A stretch of 64,000 nucleotides of DNA from Rheinheimera sp. SA_1 (GTDB lineage: Bacteria > Pseudomonadota > Gammaproteobacteria > Enterobacterales > Alteromonadaceae). Location of the stretch: contig NZ_LXWK01000017.1 in NCBI RefSeq assembly GCF_001669775.1, positions 124,001-188,000 of the forward strand, given 5' to 3'. Position numbers and translations under genes: made by a program. Every line of letters begins with the position of its first letter. The first letter of the stretch is position 1. The notes beneath the pieces are model-generated. The model saw only the letters and a program-made list of their open reading frames with translations. It ran no database searches and had not been told where the DNA came from. Shown piece after piece: positions 20,460 to 28,491 of this stretch.

Positions 20460-21044
20460 ATGCGTCAGCTGTGTTTTGCCTTATTGGTATTGATTAGTTT
20501 CGGCAGTGCCGCAAAAGGCGAGTTTATTCAAAAAGATAACTTGTTTCCGCGGGTGAAGTTTGAGACCAGCGAAGGCCATATCGTGGTTGAGCTTGATCGC
20601 AGCAAAGCAGCGATTACCGTCAATAACTTTCTGACCTACGTCGACAAAAAGCTTTATGACGGTACCTTGTTTCACCGACTGGAACCGGAATTTGTGCTGC
20701 AGGGCGGTGGTTATGACCGGGAATTAAAACCGGTCAAAAACTTCGCAGAAATTATCAATGAGTCCGGCAACGGCCTGAAAAACCGGCTTTATACCATTTC
20801 GATGGCGAGAGAACTGGATCCACATAGTGCAACCAGTCAGTTTTTCTTTAATTTGAACGACAACCCTAGTTTAGATCCTGGTCGAACCTGGGGTTATGCG
20901 GTATTCGGTACCGTAGTCGAAGGCATGGAAGTATTTGATAAAATTAAATTGATTGAAACTCAGTTTAACGAGAAATTGGGTTGGGATAATTTCCCGAAAA
21001 AACCTGTTGTCCTGATCCGGGTTATTTTACTGCCCGCCGTTTAA
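20460..21044 (+). CDS. Periplasmic cyclophilin-type peptidyl-prolyl isomerase
   Basis: Cyclophilin of 194 residues that catalyses cis-trans isomerisation of proline bonds. A signal peptide at 1-19 (LCFALLVLISFGSAAKG) suggests the periplasm. Active-site blocks are LFHRLEPEFVLQGGGY, HSATSQFFFN and RTWGYAVFGTVVEGMEV. Its start lies 3 bp after the yajG stop. It is PpiA-like by location, but the assignment to PpiA rather than PpiB is not certain. A strong hairpin follows. Confidence 0.92.
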   Translation: MRQLCFALLVLISFGSAAKGEFIQKDNLFPRVKFETSEGHIVVELDRSKAAITVNNFLTYVDKKLYDGTLFHRLEPEFVLQGGGYDRELKPVKNFAEIINESGNGLKNRLYTISMARELDPHSATSQFFFNLNDNPSLDPGRTWGYAVFGTVVEGMEVFDKIKLIETQFNEKLGWDNFPKKPVVLIRVILLPAV

Positions 21045-21064
21045 ATCCGACTATACTTGCCCTA

Positions 21065-21103
21065 ACAACCACCGGCCCGCACCTTCCTGGTGCCGGTGGT
21101 TGT
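21065..21103 (+). terminator. Terminator after cyclophilin gene
   Basis: Twelve-bp arms ACAACCACCGGC (21065-21076) and GCCGGTGGTTGT (21092-21103), with a short T-rich tail (CATTCGCTTTT). It lies 20 bp past the stop and ends the rlmG-yajG-cyclophilin unit. Confidence 0.7.
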
Positions 21104-21156
21104 CATTCGCTTTTCAGCAACTGTTTCCGGCCGTAACCTGATTGCACCAAGGTCTG

Positions 21157-21284
21157 TATACCCAAAATCATTGAAGATTCGGGTAGGCGACGAAGGAGCG
21201 AGGCCCCAGGAGCATAGTAGTCCTATGTGACTGGGGCGAGCGACTGAAGACAACAACCCCGAATCTTTAAGGATGACGGGTATA
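21157..21284. repeat. ERIC-like intergenic palindrome, copy A
   Basis: A 128-bp imperfect palindrome bounded by TATACCC and GGGTATA. The core runs from CCCCAGGAGCATAG to CTATGTGACTGGGG, the hallmark of enterobacterial repetitive intergenic consensus (ERIC) elements. Terminal arms pair ATTGAAGATTCGGG with CCGAATCTTTAAGGAT. By hand alignment about 111 of 128 bases match the inverted copy at 55219-55346. It encodes no transposase and sits between the cyclophilin terminator and the next gene. Confidence 0.85.
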
Positions 21285-21319
21285 TTCATCAGGTGAGGCC
21301 AATATTGGCGGGGCATGCC

Positions 21320-21640
21320 ATGTTAGATGTGTTTATCGAACAGAAGTCACAGCAACTGATTTACTACGTGTCGCGATTCCTGCGTGGGCAAATTCCGCAT
21401 CGTGAAATGCACCTTTTTATCTGGGATACCTTGGAAGAATGGGCCCAATTACAAGTCAGTCATCACACCCCGGCAACTTTCCGTGAACAAGTTTTTTGGC
21501 ATGTGCTGTATCAGTTAGAGTATTGGTCTGAGCAAGAATTGCTACACGATAAAATCCTGCGCAAACAACTTCAGAATTGCTTAGGATATTTGCGTGGTAA
21601 GGTCTGTTTACCACTCGATTGTGTTGGGATCCGCCCCTGA
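21320..21640 (+). CDS. Conserved-looking hypothetical protein
   Basis: Unrecognised protein of 106 residues starting MLDVFIEQKSQQ. It is soluble and predicted helical, rich in aromatic residues (LFIWDTLEEWAQLQ, FWHVLYQLEYWSEQELL) with no signal or membrane segment. ATG 21320 was chosen over the GTG at 21293 because the latter lies almost in the ERIC-like repeat. It sits 110 bp upstream of ampG on the same strand. No function is assigned. Confidence 0.6.
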   Translation: MLDVFIEQKSQQLIYYVSRFLRGQIPHREMHLFIWDTLEEWAQLQVSHHTPATFREQVFWHVLYQLEYWSEQELLHDKILRKQLQNCLGYLRGKVCLPLDCVGIRP

Positions 21641-21750
21641 AACACACTGCTTTTATATTCCCCCGCTGAAATCCAGCTTTTACTTTCTTCAGTCAACGCA
21701 CTTTGTTAAGGTGCAACCTATTTGAAAGATCGCTCCGGAGTAGTCCTCTG

Positions 21751-23106
21751 ATGTCTGAAGTTGTGGCCGCACCGGCCAGTTTTCGTCATGCCTTACAACA
21801 ATATTATGATCGCAGGTTGTTATACATCTTTATGCTGGGTTGTTCGTCTGGTTTCCCATGGGTACTGATCGGTTCTGCGATGAGTGGCTGGCTAAAAGAC
21901 GCTAACTTATCTCGGGCCGCCATCGGTTATTTTGGATCTGTTACCGCAGTCTATGCGCTGAATTTCTTATGGGCACCTTTGGTAGACCGACTACGGCTGC
22001 CTTTGATCTATCAGCAGATTGGACAAAGACGCAGCTGGGTGCTGACCATGCAGACTTTGATCGTGCTGCTGACACTCGCCATCGCCTTTACCAACCCGGC
22101 AATAAGCCTGCTGTGGACCTCACTGCTAGCCTTATTGATTGGGCTGTTTGCTGCCACCATGGATGTGGCAATCGATGGCTACCGCATTGATATTATCGGC
22201 CAGGAGCCTGCCAAACTGCCTGCAGCTGCCGCTATGGGTGTGGCAGGCTGGTGGACTGGTTATTCATTACCTGGTTATTTTGCATTCCATTATGCCGACA
22301 TCATCGGCTGGCCAAAAGTTTACCTGGGACTGGCCATTATGCTGGCGCTGTTAGCGGCCATCACCTTATTCATCAGAGAACCAATCACTAATCGCGATCT
22401 ATTGCAGCAAAAAGCTGCCGAGCGTTACCAGCAATCGTTAAAGCATCCGGTGATGTTGTGGCTGCTGGTCACGGTCATTGAGCCTTTTGCCGAATTTTTC
22501 CGCCGCAACGGTTTATGGCTATCGGTTAGCCTGATTGTATTTATTCTGATTTTTAAACTGGGCGAAGCTTTTCTGGGTCGGATGTCGATTCAGTTTTATC
22601 GGGAAGTTGGTTTTAGTAACGACCAAATTGCTGAATATTCAAAACTGATTGGCTGGGGGGCGACTATGGTATTTACCCTGCTCGGAAGTTTACTGAATGT
22701 GCGTTTTGGCGTGATTAAAGGCTTAATGCTGGGTGGTATTACCATGGCGGGCAGTAATCTGATGTTCGCCTGGATTGCGCAAGTCGGCCCGGATGAGAAT
22801 TTGTTACTGTGGACCATTTTACTGGATAATTTTACCACGGCGTTTTCGATTGTGGCTTTTGTCGCCTTCCTGACCAGTTTCACCGGCGTCGCTTTTTCAG
22901 CCAGCCAATATGCGTTGCTGGCATCGATTGGTAACTTTGCCCGAACGTCGATGGCGTCATTTGGTGGCGCGCTGGTTGATAAGCTGGACGGGAACTGGAC
23001 GCTGTTCTTCCTGATCACCTCGCTGATGGTGATCCCGGCCTTGCTGCTGTTATTGCTGATCGTGCGGATGCTGAAACAACGTCAACAGGAACACAAAGCA
23101 GACTAA
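21751..23106 (+). CDS. ampG: AmpG-family muropeptide permease
   Basis: Major-facilitator transporter of 451 residues with about 12 helices. AmpG imports GlcNAc-anhydroMurNAc muropeptides in cell-wall recycling and so affects AmpC induction in other species. Recognisable features are GFPWVLIGSAMSGWL, NFLWAPLVDRLRLP with IGQRRSW, and the ATMDVAIDGYRID loop. ATG 21751 follows CGGAG. Location near yajG and bolA matches E. coli, and anmK lies in the same window. Confidence 0.88.
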   Translation: MSEVVAAPASFRHALQQYYDRRLLYIFMLGCSSGFPWVLIGSAMSGWLKDANLSRAAIGYFGSVTAVYALNFLWAPLVDRLRLPLIYQQIGQRRSWVLTMQTLIVLLTLAIAFTNPAISLLWTSLLALLIGLFAATMDVAIDGYRIDIIGQEPAKLPAAAAMGVAGWWTGYSLPGYFAFHYADIIGWPKVYLGLAIMLALLAAITLFIREPITNRDLLQQKAAERYQQSLKHPVMLWLLVTVIEPFAEFFRRNGLWLSVSLIVFILIFKLGEAFLGRMSIQFYREVGFSNDQIAEYSKLIGWGATMVFTLLGSLLNVRFGVIKGLMLGGITMAGSNLMFAWIAQVGPDENLLLWTILLDNFTTAFSIVAFVAFLTSFTGVAFSASQYALLASIGNFARTSMASFGGALVDKLDGNWTLFFLITSLMVIPALLLLLLIVRMLKQRQQEHKAD

Positions 23107-23118
23107 TGTCAATCGCGA

Positions 23119-23167
23119 GGTCAGAGTCAATTGTTAACAACTGTTCTGTTAACAATTGACTCTGACC
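23119..23167. repeat. REP-like perfect inverted repeat
   Basis: Arms of 21 bp starting GGTCAGAGTCAATTG are perfectly complementary around a 7-base loop (23140-23146). It starts 13 bp past the ampG stop. TTGACTCTGACC-type palindromes resemble the REP sequences linked to IS200-like (RAYT) transposases; that link is from memory and unverified here. It could double as the ampG terminator, though no T-run follows. Confidence 0.75.
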
Positions 23168-23240
23168 CCAAGCGTTTACAAACAACAAAGCCGCATTGCT
23201 GCAGCTTTGTTGTTTTTGCTACTGAATAAACAGTTTACTA

Positions 23241-23486
23241 CTACTGCTGACTCAATACCTGTCTTAATCCGTCCGCTGGGTCTACTTCCAGTGCCTGACA
23301 ATACCGGACAAATTCCACCACATCCAATCTACGTTCCTGGTTTTCTACTTTTCCTATGAAGGAATGTGGGGTGCCCAATACTTCAGATAAACTGCGCATG
23401 GTGTGGCCTTTATCCTGCCTTTGCCGCTTTAACCAAACACACAGTCTTTTGTTCTCGTCAGAGATGACGCTTTTAGTACCTTTCAT
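23241..23486 (-). CDS. Small XRE-family DNA-binding protein
   Basis: Protein of 81 residues that is almost entirely one helix-turn-helix domain. LKRQRQDKGHTMRSLSEVLGT and SFIGKVENQERRLDVVEFVRYCQAL fit the Cro/CI pattern. There is a GGGAG ribosome site before ATG 23486. It has no adjacent partner toxin, enzyme or phage gene, so its targets are unknown. It is convergent with ampG. Confidence 0.8.
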   Translation of the reverse strand: MKGTKSVISDENKRLCVWLKRQRQDKGHTMRSLSEVLGTPHSFIGKVENQERRLDVVEFVRYCQALEVDPADGLRQVLSQQ

Positions 23487-23905
23487 AACGTTTTCTTCTC
23501 CCAGCGTTAAACGCCTTTTTTTATGTCAAACACTTCCTGCCAAATAAAAATCCAAACCTCATTGGTGTCCCAATAAGCAATAATAATCAGTTAATTAAAC
23601 CATAGGATGCGACGAGCGTATAGTTACAGTCGTTAAAATTTGTACGCAAATGGCGAACACTTACATATCTTACTGATAATTAACAATAAATCGGTTGAAT
23701 CCGATTGTGAGCTTTTTTGAGCAGTAATAACCGCCAGCAAAAAAACGCTTATTTAATAATCAACAGTAAAGTTTATGTTATCAATTTTGCAGCATCTTAA
23801 CTGAGAACCTCTGGATGAGCTATGGCAGGAGTAACAATTGTGGAGAAAAAACGCACAGAACAGACCAGTCAAATTACTGGTCTGTTGGGAAAGAGTAAAG
23901 AGGGA
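23487..23905. other. AT-rich intergenic region
   Basis: 419 bp without a gene. It holds the presumed promoter of the XRE gene (reading left) and the erpA terminator at the right end. A small hairpin AATCGG/CCGATT (23689-23706) is followed nearby by a T6 run on the plus strand, but there is no plus-strand gene for it to end. Nothing else was recognised. Confidence 0.4.
23859..23886 (-). terminator. erpA intrinsic terminator
   Basis: Eleven-bp stem AACAGACCAGT / ACTGGTCTGTT with a 6-base loop. On the minus strand it is followed by CTGTGCGTTTTTT. It lies 19 bp past the erpA stop. Confidence 0.75.
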
Positions 23906-24247
23906 TTACACTGAAAAACTTGAACCACAACCACAGGTGGTCGTGGCGTTTGGATTTTGCACAATAAAACGGCTACCTTGTAAACCATCGGTATAGTCAA
24001 CGATGCCACCCATCAGATATTGCAGGCTCATCGGATCTACCACCATGGTCACGCCGTTTTTATCGACGGTGAAATCGCCTTCATTGACCTTTTCATCAAA
24101 GGTGAACCCATACTGGAAACCTGAACAACCACCGCCAGTGACGTACACCCGCAGTTTTAAAGCCGGGTTTTCTTCGTCGGTGACCAATGTCAGCACTTTA
24201 TTCGCAGCCGCATCCGTAAATTGGATCGGAACCTGAACTTCAGACAT
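23906..24247 (-). CDS. erpA: Iron-sulfur cluster insertion protein ErpA
   Basis: A-type Fe-S carrier of 113 residues that delivers clusters to apoproteins, including enzymes of isoprenoid synthesis in E. coli. The three ligand cysteines are in [10 protein letters not shown] and TTCGCGSSF near the C-terminus. The sequence [13 protein letters not shown] and the [16 protein letters not shown] block are typical. It is preceded by a coiled-coil membrane protein gene on the same strand, with a 101-bp gap. Confidence 0.96.
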   Translation of the reverse strand: MSEVQVPIQFTDAAANKVLTLVTDEENPALKLRVYVTGGGCSGFQYGFTFDEKVNEGDFTVDKNGVTMVVDPMSLQYLMGGIVDYTDGLQGSRFIVQNPNATTTCGCGSSFSV

Positions 24248-24348
24248 AGAATTACCTCAGCGGAAAAATGGATGCAAATTATCTAATAGTTGACTGTTTT
24301 ATTCAAGTATTTCCCAGTCGACGGTGCCGCCACTCAGCGGTCGGCCGT

Positions 24349-25083
24349 TTAGATTGAATCAATGATTTCTGCGCTTTCCAGCCAGGGTAGACTTTGACTA
24401 ACCTTGGCGGCTTTTTGGCCACGGCTGGCCGGCACGCTAACGGTGACTTCCACCTGCTCTGCGATAAACGCTGATGGCAATACAAATTCACCTTCAAAAA
24501 TCTGAAAATGTTTAAAGCTAAAGCGGCGATCGGCTTTACTAAATCCAGCAAGCTGCAACAAATCAACACTGGCTTTTTTACCGGCCTTTTTGCCAACCAG
24601 AGTTAAAGTGATCTGCCCTTTCGCGAAGTTTTTCTGTTTGTCTTGCTCTATCAACACCAGATTAAACTTGTAGCGCCCGACTGCATTTCCCGGCGACAAG
24701 GTGAAACTGTCAATAATCAAACTGTTCGCTTGCAAATCTGGTGAAATAATTTTCTGATAAAACGCCAGTTCTTTGCGCGTTTCGAACAATTTTTGTTGTT
24801 CTGATTTTAGATCCTGCATCTGCAACTGGCTGGTATGTCGCTCGACCGCCAACTCTGCCGTCAGGTAATCGACCTGTTTGCGCTGATCGGCCAGCTGTGT
24901 TTCTGCACTATCCAGTGCACTTTGCTGCTGTTGCAATTGCAAAGTCAGGTGTTGTTGTTGCTGATGCAACGACCAGTTCCCCAAATAGTTTCCGGCGATG
25001 GCGCCTGTCATCAATGCTGCAGCGACTGTCAGTACTGTGGTTCGATGCTGGTTGAACCATTGTTTACTCTGTTCAAGTTTCAT
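24349..25083 (-). CDS. Membrane-anchored coiled-coil protein (DUF6776-like)
   Basis: Protein of 244 residues with one N-terminal membrane helix (about 18-38, TVLTVAAALMTGAIAG). A Gln-rich coiled coil follows (HQQQQHLTLQLQQQQSAL and onwards, about 45-115), then a C-terminal beta-rich domain ending DSI. The layout recalls proteins annotated DUF6776 next to erpA in related bacteria. That name is tentative. The start could be ATG 25083 or GTG 25089. It is divergent from the ClC gene with only about 18 bp between. The function is unknown. Confidence 0.7.
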   Translation of the reverse strand: MKLEQSKQWFNQHRTTVLTVAAALMTGAIAGNYLGNWSLHQQQQHLTLQLQQQQSALDSAETQLADQRKQVDYLTAELAVERHTSQLQMQDLKSEQQKLFETRKELAFYQKIISPDLQANSLIIDSFTLSPGNAVGRYKFNLVLIEQDKQKNFAKGQITLTLVGKKAGKKASVDLLQLAGFSKADRRFSFKHFQIFEGEFVLPSAFIAEQVEVTVSVPASRGQKAAKVSQSLPWLESAEIIDSI

Positions 25084-25101
25084 CAGCACACTCAAAGTGT
25101 T

Positions 25102-26847
25102 ATGTTAGAAAGTATTCCATCTTTCAGCCGGTACTCCAGCATGAAATCCTGGCGTTTATCGTTGCCACCGCTTCGACGAAAATTAGCCTTTCCGGTGACA
25201 TCTTTGCAGCTTTGTCTGCTGGGTCTGGTTGGCGGACTGATTGCCGCGATACTGATTATTCTGTTTCGGCTCACCATTATCGGTATTCAATCGTTTTACC
25301 TGGCTCACAGTGATGACTTTACCACGTTACTGGCTGGCGAACGCGCCTTACTGCCGCTGATAGCTGCGGTATTTATTAGCTTGCTCGGCCTGATCATTGG
25401 CCTGAAACACTATCGGCTTGGCATTCCATTTGTGATCCATCGCATCAAACTCAAATACGGCATGATGCCGCTGCCCAATACGATCCACCAGTTTTTTGGT
25501 GGCATCGCCGCCCTGGCCGCCGGGTTTTCGGTGGGCCGGGAAGGACCATCAGTGCATTTGGGAGCCTTTGGCGCCAGCAGTCTTGGTAGTTATCTGCGAT
25601 TACCTTACAACAGCATCAGAATTCTGGCCGGTTGTGGTATCGCAGCTGGCATTTCCGCTTCATTTAACACGCCACTGGCCGCTGTTATTTTTGTGATGGA
25701 AGTGGTACTGCGGGAATATCGCATCCATGTCTTTGTGCCCATTATGCTGGCTTCGATGATCGGTGCTGTCGCCACCCGCACCGTGTTTGGTGTTGGCAAC
25801 GAATTGAGCAGCATCGCGATGATTAGCCTGAGTAACTGGCACCTGCCTTATCTGGCGCTCTGTGGTGTGGCGATGGGGGTGGTCGCAACCTTCTTTAACA
25901 AAAGCCTGATGCGCACCATGCGCACCTTTCAGCACTGGCACCTGGGTTTTCGGTTGCTATTGGCGGCATCGGTCACGGTAGGCATTGGGTATCTGGTGCC
26001 ACAAGCACTCGGCGCAGAAACCGGCGCCATTCATTATGCAGTGACGGTGCCCGATGAATTATTGCTGTTATTTGCCATTTTTCTGGCCAAAATCATTCTG
26101 ACCGTTGCCGCACTTGGGCTGGGGATCCCGGGTGGTATTGTCGGGCCGGTGTTTGGTATCGGCATCGTGATGGGCACCTTACTGGCCTTTGTTCCTTCAA
26201 TATTCTTAGGCAATCACAGTGTCGCCGGCAGTTACGCGGTGTTGGGGATGGCGGGGATGATGGCGGCTACGTTGCACGCGCCGCTTGCTGCACTGGTGGC
26301 GGTAACCGAACTTGCGGCAAACCCGGAACTGGTGGTACCGGCGATGCTGGTGATCACTACTTCGTATGTCACCGCAGTGCAATTTTTCCATACCAAATCG
26401 ATTTTCCTGCAACAGCTTGATTTTATGCAGTTACCCTATAAATTATCGCCGGCCGATGATGTGCTGCAAAAAGTGGGCGTGCTCGCGATGTTACAGCAAG
26501 ACTACCAAATCCTGGAAAATCCGTCCGATGCACAAATCATTCAGACGCTCGATTCTTTAACACCACAACAGCAACTGTTGATCAAAAGCAGTTATGCGGT
26601 GGACCAGCACTACGAACTGGCCAGTTACGATTTAACCATGTCGATGTCAGATCAGAGCATGCTGAAGTTTATCCCGGTCGCGGCCATCAGTCATCAGGCG
26701 ACCATGGCGGAAGTGTTTGCCGAGCTTGGTGAACAACGGGAAGGCGCGGTGCTGATTTACGATGATGAACACGCCGATCAACCGCTGGGGCTGGTCAGCT
26801 GGGAGCAGGTGCGCACCTTGTTGATGCGGCAGAATAATTTACTTTAA
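25102..26847 (+). CDS. ClC-family chloride channel / H+ antiporter with CBS region
   Basis: Polytopic protein of 581 residues. ClC hallmarks are GFSVGREGPSVHLGAF (the gating Glu in GREGP) and LGIPGGIVGPVFGIG. Members are either Cl- channels or Cl-/H+ exchangers. A C-terminal cytosolic region of about 140 residues (QDYQILENPSDA, PVAAISHQATMAEVFAEL) looks like paired CBS domains. The start is uncertain: ATG 25102 or 25141 (568 residues). Neither has a good ribosome site. hemJ follows 12 bp downstream. Confidence 0.88.
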   Translation: MLESIPSFSRYSSMKSWRLSLPPLRRKLAFPVTSLQLCLLGLVGGLIAAILIILFRLTIIGIQSFYLAHSDDFTTLLAGERALLPLIAAVFISLLGLIIGLKHYRLGIPFVIHRIKLKYGMMPLPNTIHQFFGGIAALAAGFSVGREGPSVHLGAFGASSLGSYLRLPYNSIRILAGCGIAAGISASFNTPLAAVIFVMEVVLREYRIHVFVPIMLASMIGAVATRTVFGVGNELSSIAMISLSNWHLPYLALCGVAMGVVATFFNKSLMRTMRTFQHWHLGFRLLLAASVTVGIGYLVPQALGAETGAIHYAVTVPDELLLLFAIFLAKIILTVAALGLGIPGGIVGPVFGIGIVMGTLLAFVPSIFLGNHSVAGSYAVLGMAGMMAATLHAPLAALVAVTELAANPELVVPAMLVITTSYVTAVQFFHTKSIFLQQLDFMQLPYKLSPADDVLQKVGVLAMLQQDYQILENPSDAQIIQTLDSLTPQQQLLIKSSYAVDQHYELASYDLTMSMSDQSMLKFIPVAAISHQATMAEVFAELGEQREGAVLIYDDEHADQPLGLVSWEQVRTLLMRQNNLL

Positions 26848-26859
26848 GTGGAACTATTG

Positions 26860-27291
26860 ATGACGTTATTACTTGTTTATAAAGCCTTACATATCGGATT
26901 TATGGTGGCCTGGTTTGCCGGTATTTTTAATCTACCGCGGATCTTTGTCTATCACGCGGGCAATACCTCGAGTGACGTTGATGCCATCTTTAAAATCATG
27001 GAACGGCGTCTGCTGTATTTTGTGACGCCTTTTGCCATTCTGACGCTGATTTTTGGCCTGTTGTTAATTCACAGCTACGGCGCCGCCTGGTTTAAGGCAA
27101 GTCATTGGCTACATTACAAATTATTATTGGTGATATTGCTGTACTGTTACCACGGTTATTGCTTTAAGTTGCTTGCCGATTTTAAACACAACCGCAATCA
27201 GAAAAGCCCGCGCTTTTACCGGATCTTTAATGAAATGCCGGTGTTAGCAATGTTTGCCATTATTCTGTTGGCAGTGTTGAAACCGACTTGA
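26860..27291 (+). CDS. hemJ: HemJ-like protoporphyrinogen oxidase (CopD family)
   Basis: Membrane protein of 143 residues with four helices. HemJ oxidises protoporphyrinogen IX to protoporphyrin IX in bacteria without HemG or HemY. The conserved first helix KALHIGFMVAWFAGIFNLPRIF carries the His ligand and Trp, and KIMERRLLYFVTPFA and WLHYKLLLV match the family. ATG 26860 follows AAGTGGA, and GTG 26848 is an alternative. It is 12 bp after the ClC gene. hemL lies about 1.2 kb downstream. Confidence 0.88.
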   Translation: MTLLLVYKALHIGFMVAWFAGIFNLPRIFVYHAGNTSSDVDAIFKIMERRLLYFVTPFAILTLIFGLLLIHSYGAAWFKASHWLHYKLLLVILLYCYHGYCFKLLADFKHNRNQKSPRFYRIFNEMPVLAMFAIILLAVLKPT

Positions 27292-27338
27292 TCCGGTTCG
27301 TGTTTAGCGGCTGACTTTGCTATACTGCGCGCCAGTTC

Positions 27339-27355
27339 AGCGGCTCCGAGCCGCT
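27339..27355 (+). promoter_or_regulatory. Hairpin in the pyrB leader
   Basis: Seven-bp stem AGCGGCT / AGCCGCT with a 3-base loop, then TTCTGTC. It ends 30 bp before the pyrB ATG. A TATACT -10-like element lies at 27321-27326 with no clear -35. It could be a hemJ terminator or a leader attenuator. The weak T-run argues against strong termination. Confidence 0.35.
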
Positions 27356-27385
27356 TTCTGTCACTTCCGGTAAAAGGCATCCAGC

Positions 27386-28393
27386 ATGAGCTTCAAAGGC
27401 GAACATATCCTCTCGGTTAAACAATTCGATCGCGACAGTATCCGGCAGATTTTCGAAATTGCCCACAGCATGGAACCTTATGCTTACCGTAAAAAACGCA
27501 CCACAGTGCTTGAAGGCGCCATTCTCGGTAATTTATTCTTTGAACCCAGCACCCGTACCCGCGTTAGCTTTGGTTGTGCATTCAACCTGTTAGGTGGTGA
27601 AGTACGTGAAACCACCGGCATGCAATCCTCGGCCTTATCCAAAGGCGAATCATTGTTTGATACAGCCCGCGTCATCAGCAGCTACAGCGATGTGATTGCG
27701 ATGCGCCATCCGCAAGCCGGTTCAGTAGCCGAATTTGCCGAAGGCAGCCGGGTACCGGTGTTAAACGGCGGTGACGGCGCCAATGAACACCCGACGCAGG
27801 CACTGCTGGATTTATTCACCATTGAACGCGAGTTGGCAGCTTCGCAGCAAAGCATCGACGGCATGCACATTGCGATGATTGGCGATTTAAAATTCGGCCG
27901 TACCGTGCACTCGTTATCCAAGCTGCTGGCTTTGTATAACAACATCAAATTTACGCTGATCGCCCCGAACGAACTGGCAATGCCGGACGAAATTATCTCT
28001 GCGATAGAAAATGCCGGTCATCAGGTAACTGTAACCGATCAGTTAGCAGGTAATATCAACGCCGACATCGTGTACCAGACCCGCATCCAGGAAGAGCGTT
28101 TTCCATCGCAGGAAGAAGCCAACAAATACCGCGGTAAGTTCCGGTTAAATCAGCAGATATACACTCAGCACTGCAAATCAAATACCGTGATTATGCACCC
28201 GCTGCCGCGTGATTCACGTCAGGAAGCAAACGAGCTCGATAACGATTTAAACCTGAATCCGAACCTGGCTATTTTCCGTCAAGCCGACAATGGTGTGCTG
28301 GTGCGGATGGCGTTATTTGCGCTGACGCTGGGCGTTGAAAACCTGGTCAGCAAGTATGAAAAAGACGTGCCGTGGTTTTCCAATAAAGGTTAA
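27386..28393 (+). CDS. pyrB: Aspartate carbamoyltransferase catalytic subunit
   Basis: Catalyses carbamoyl phosphate + aspartate to carbamoyl-aspartate, the committed step of pyrimidine synthesis. The 335-residue protein has the phosphate site FFEPSTRTRVSFG, the 80s loop QSSALSKGESLFDTARV, NGGDGANEHPTQALLD, and HPLPRDSRQE. No pyrI regulatory-chain gene follows; the next gene is hemL. Regulation by CTP in this organism is therefore unclear from the window. Confidence 0.96.
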   Translation: MSFKGEHILSVKQFDRDSIRQIFEIAHSMEPYAYRKKRTTVLEGAILGNLFFEPSTRTRVSFGCAFNLLGGEVRETTGMQSSALSKGESLFDTARVISSYSDVIAMRHPQAGSVAEFAEGSRVPVLNGGDGANEHPTQALLDLFTIERELAASQQSIDGMHIAMIGDLKFGRTVHSLSKLLALYNNIKFTLIAPNELAMPDEIISAIENAGHQVTVTDQLAGNINADIVYQTRIQEERFPSQEEANKYRGKFRLNQQIYTQHCKSNTVIMHPLPRDSRQEANELDNDLNLNPNLAIFRQADNGVLVRMALFALTLGVENLVSKYEKDVPWFSNKG

Positions 28394-28491
28394 TACCTGT
28401 CAGTGAGCCGGTTGTGGTCACTCGTTATGCATCAGTGACCTACCGCGTGCGCACTGCTGAAACTTCCCGAATTTTGTAATGGATTTTAATC

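Noticed and set aside
21062-21316. 84-residue minus-strand ORF over the ERIC-like element
   Set aside because: It reads straight through the palindrome and has no ribosome site or family resemblance. ERIC repeats are often open by chance.
24303-24596. 97-residue minus-strand ORF overlapping the coiled-coil gene
   Set aside because: It is out of frame with the DUF6776-like gene and has basic, low-complexity composition typical of a shadow frame.
27339-27355. Riboswitch or pyrimidine attenuator before pyrB
   Set aside because: Only one short hairpin with a weak T-run is visible. No leader peptide or alternative pairing was found, so it is left as an unassigned hairpin.
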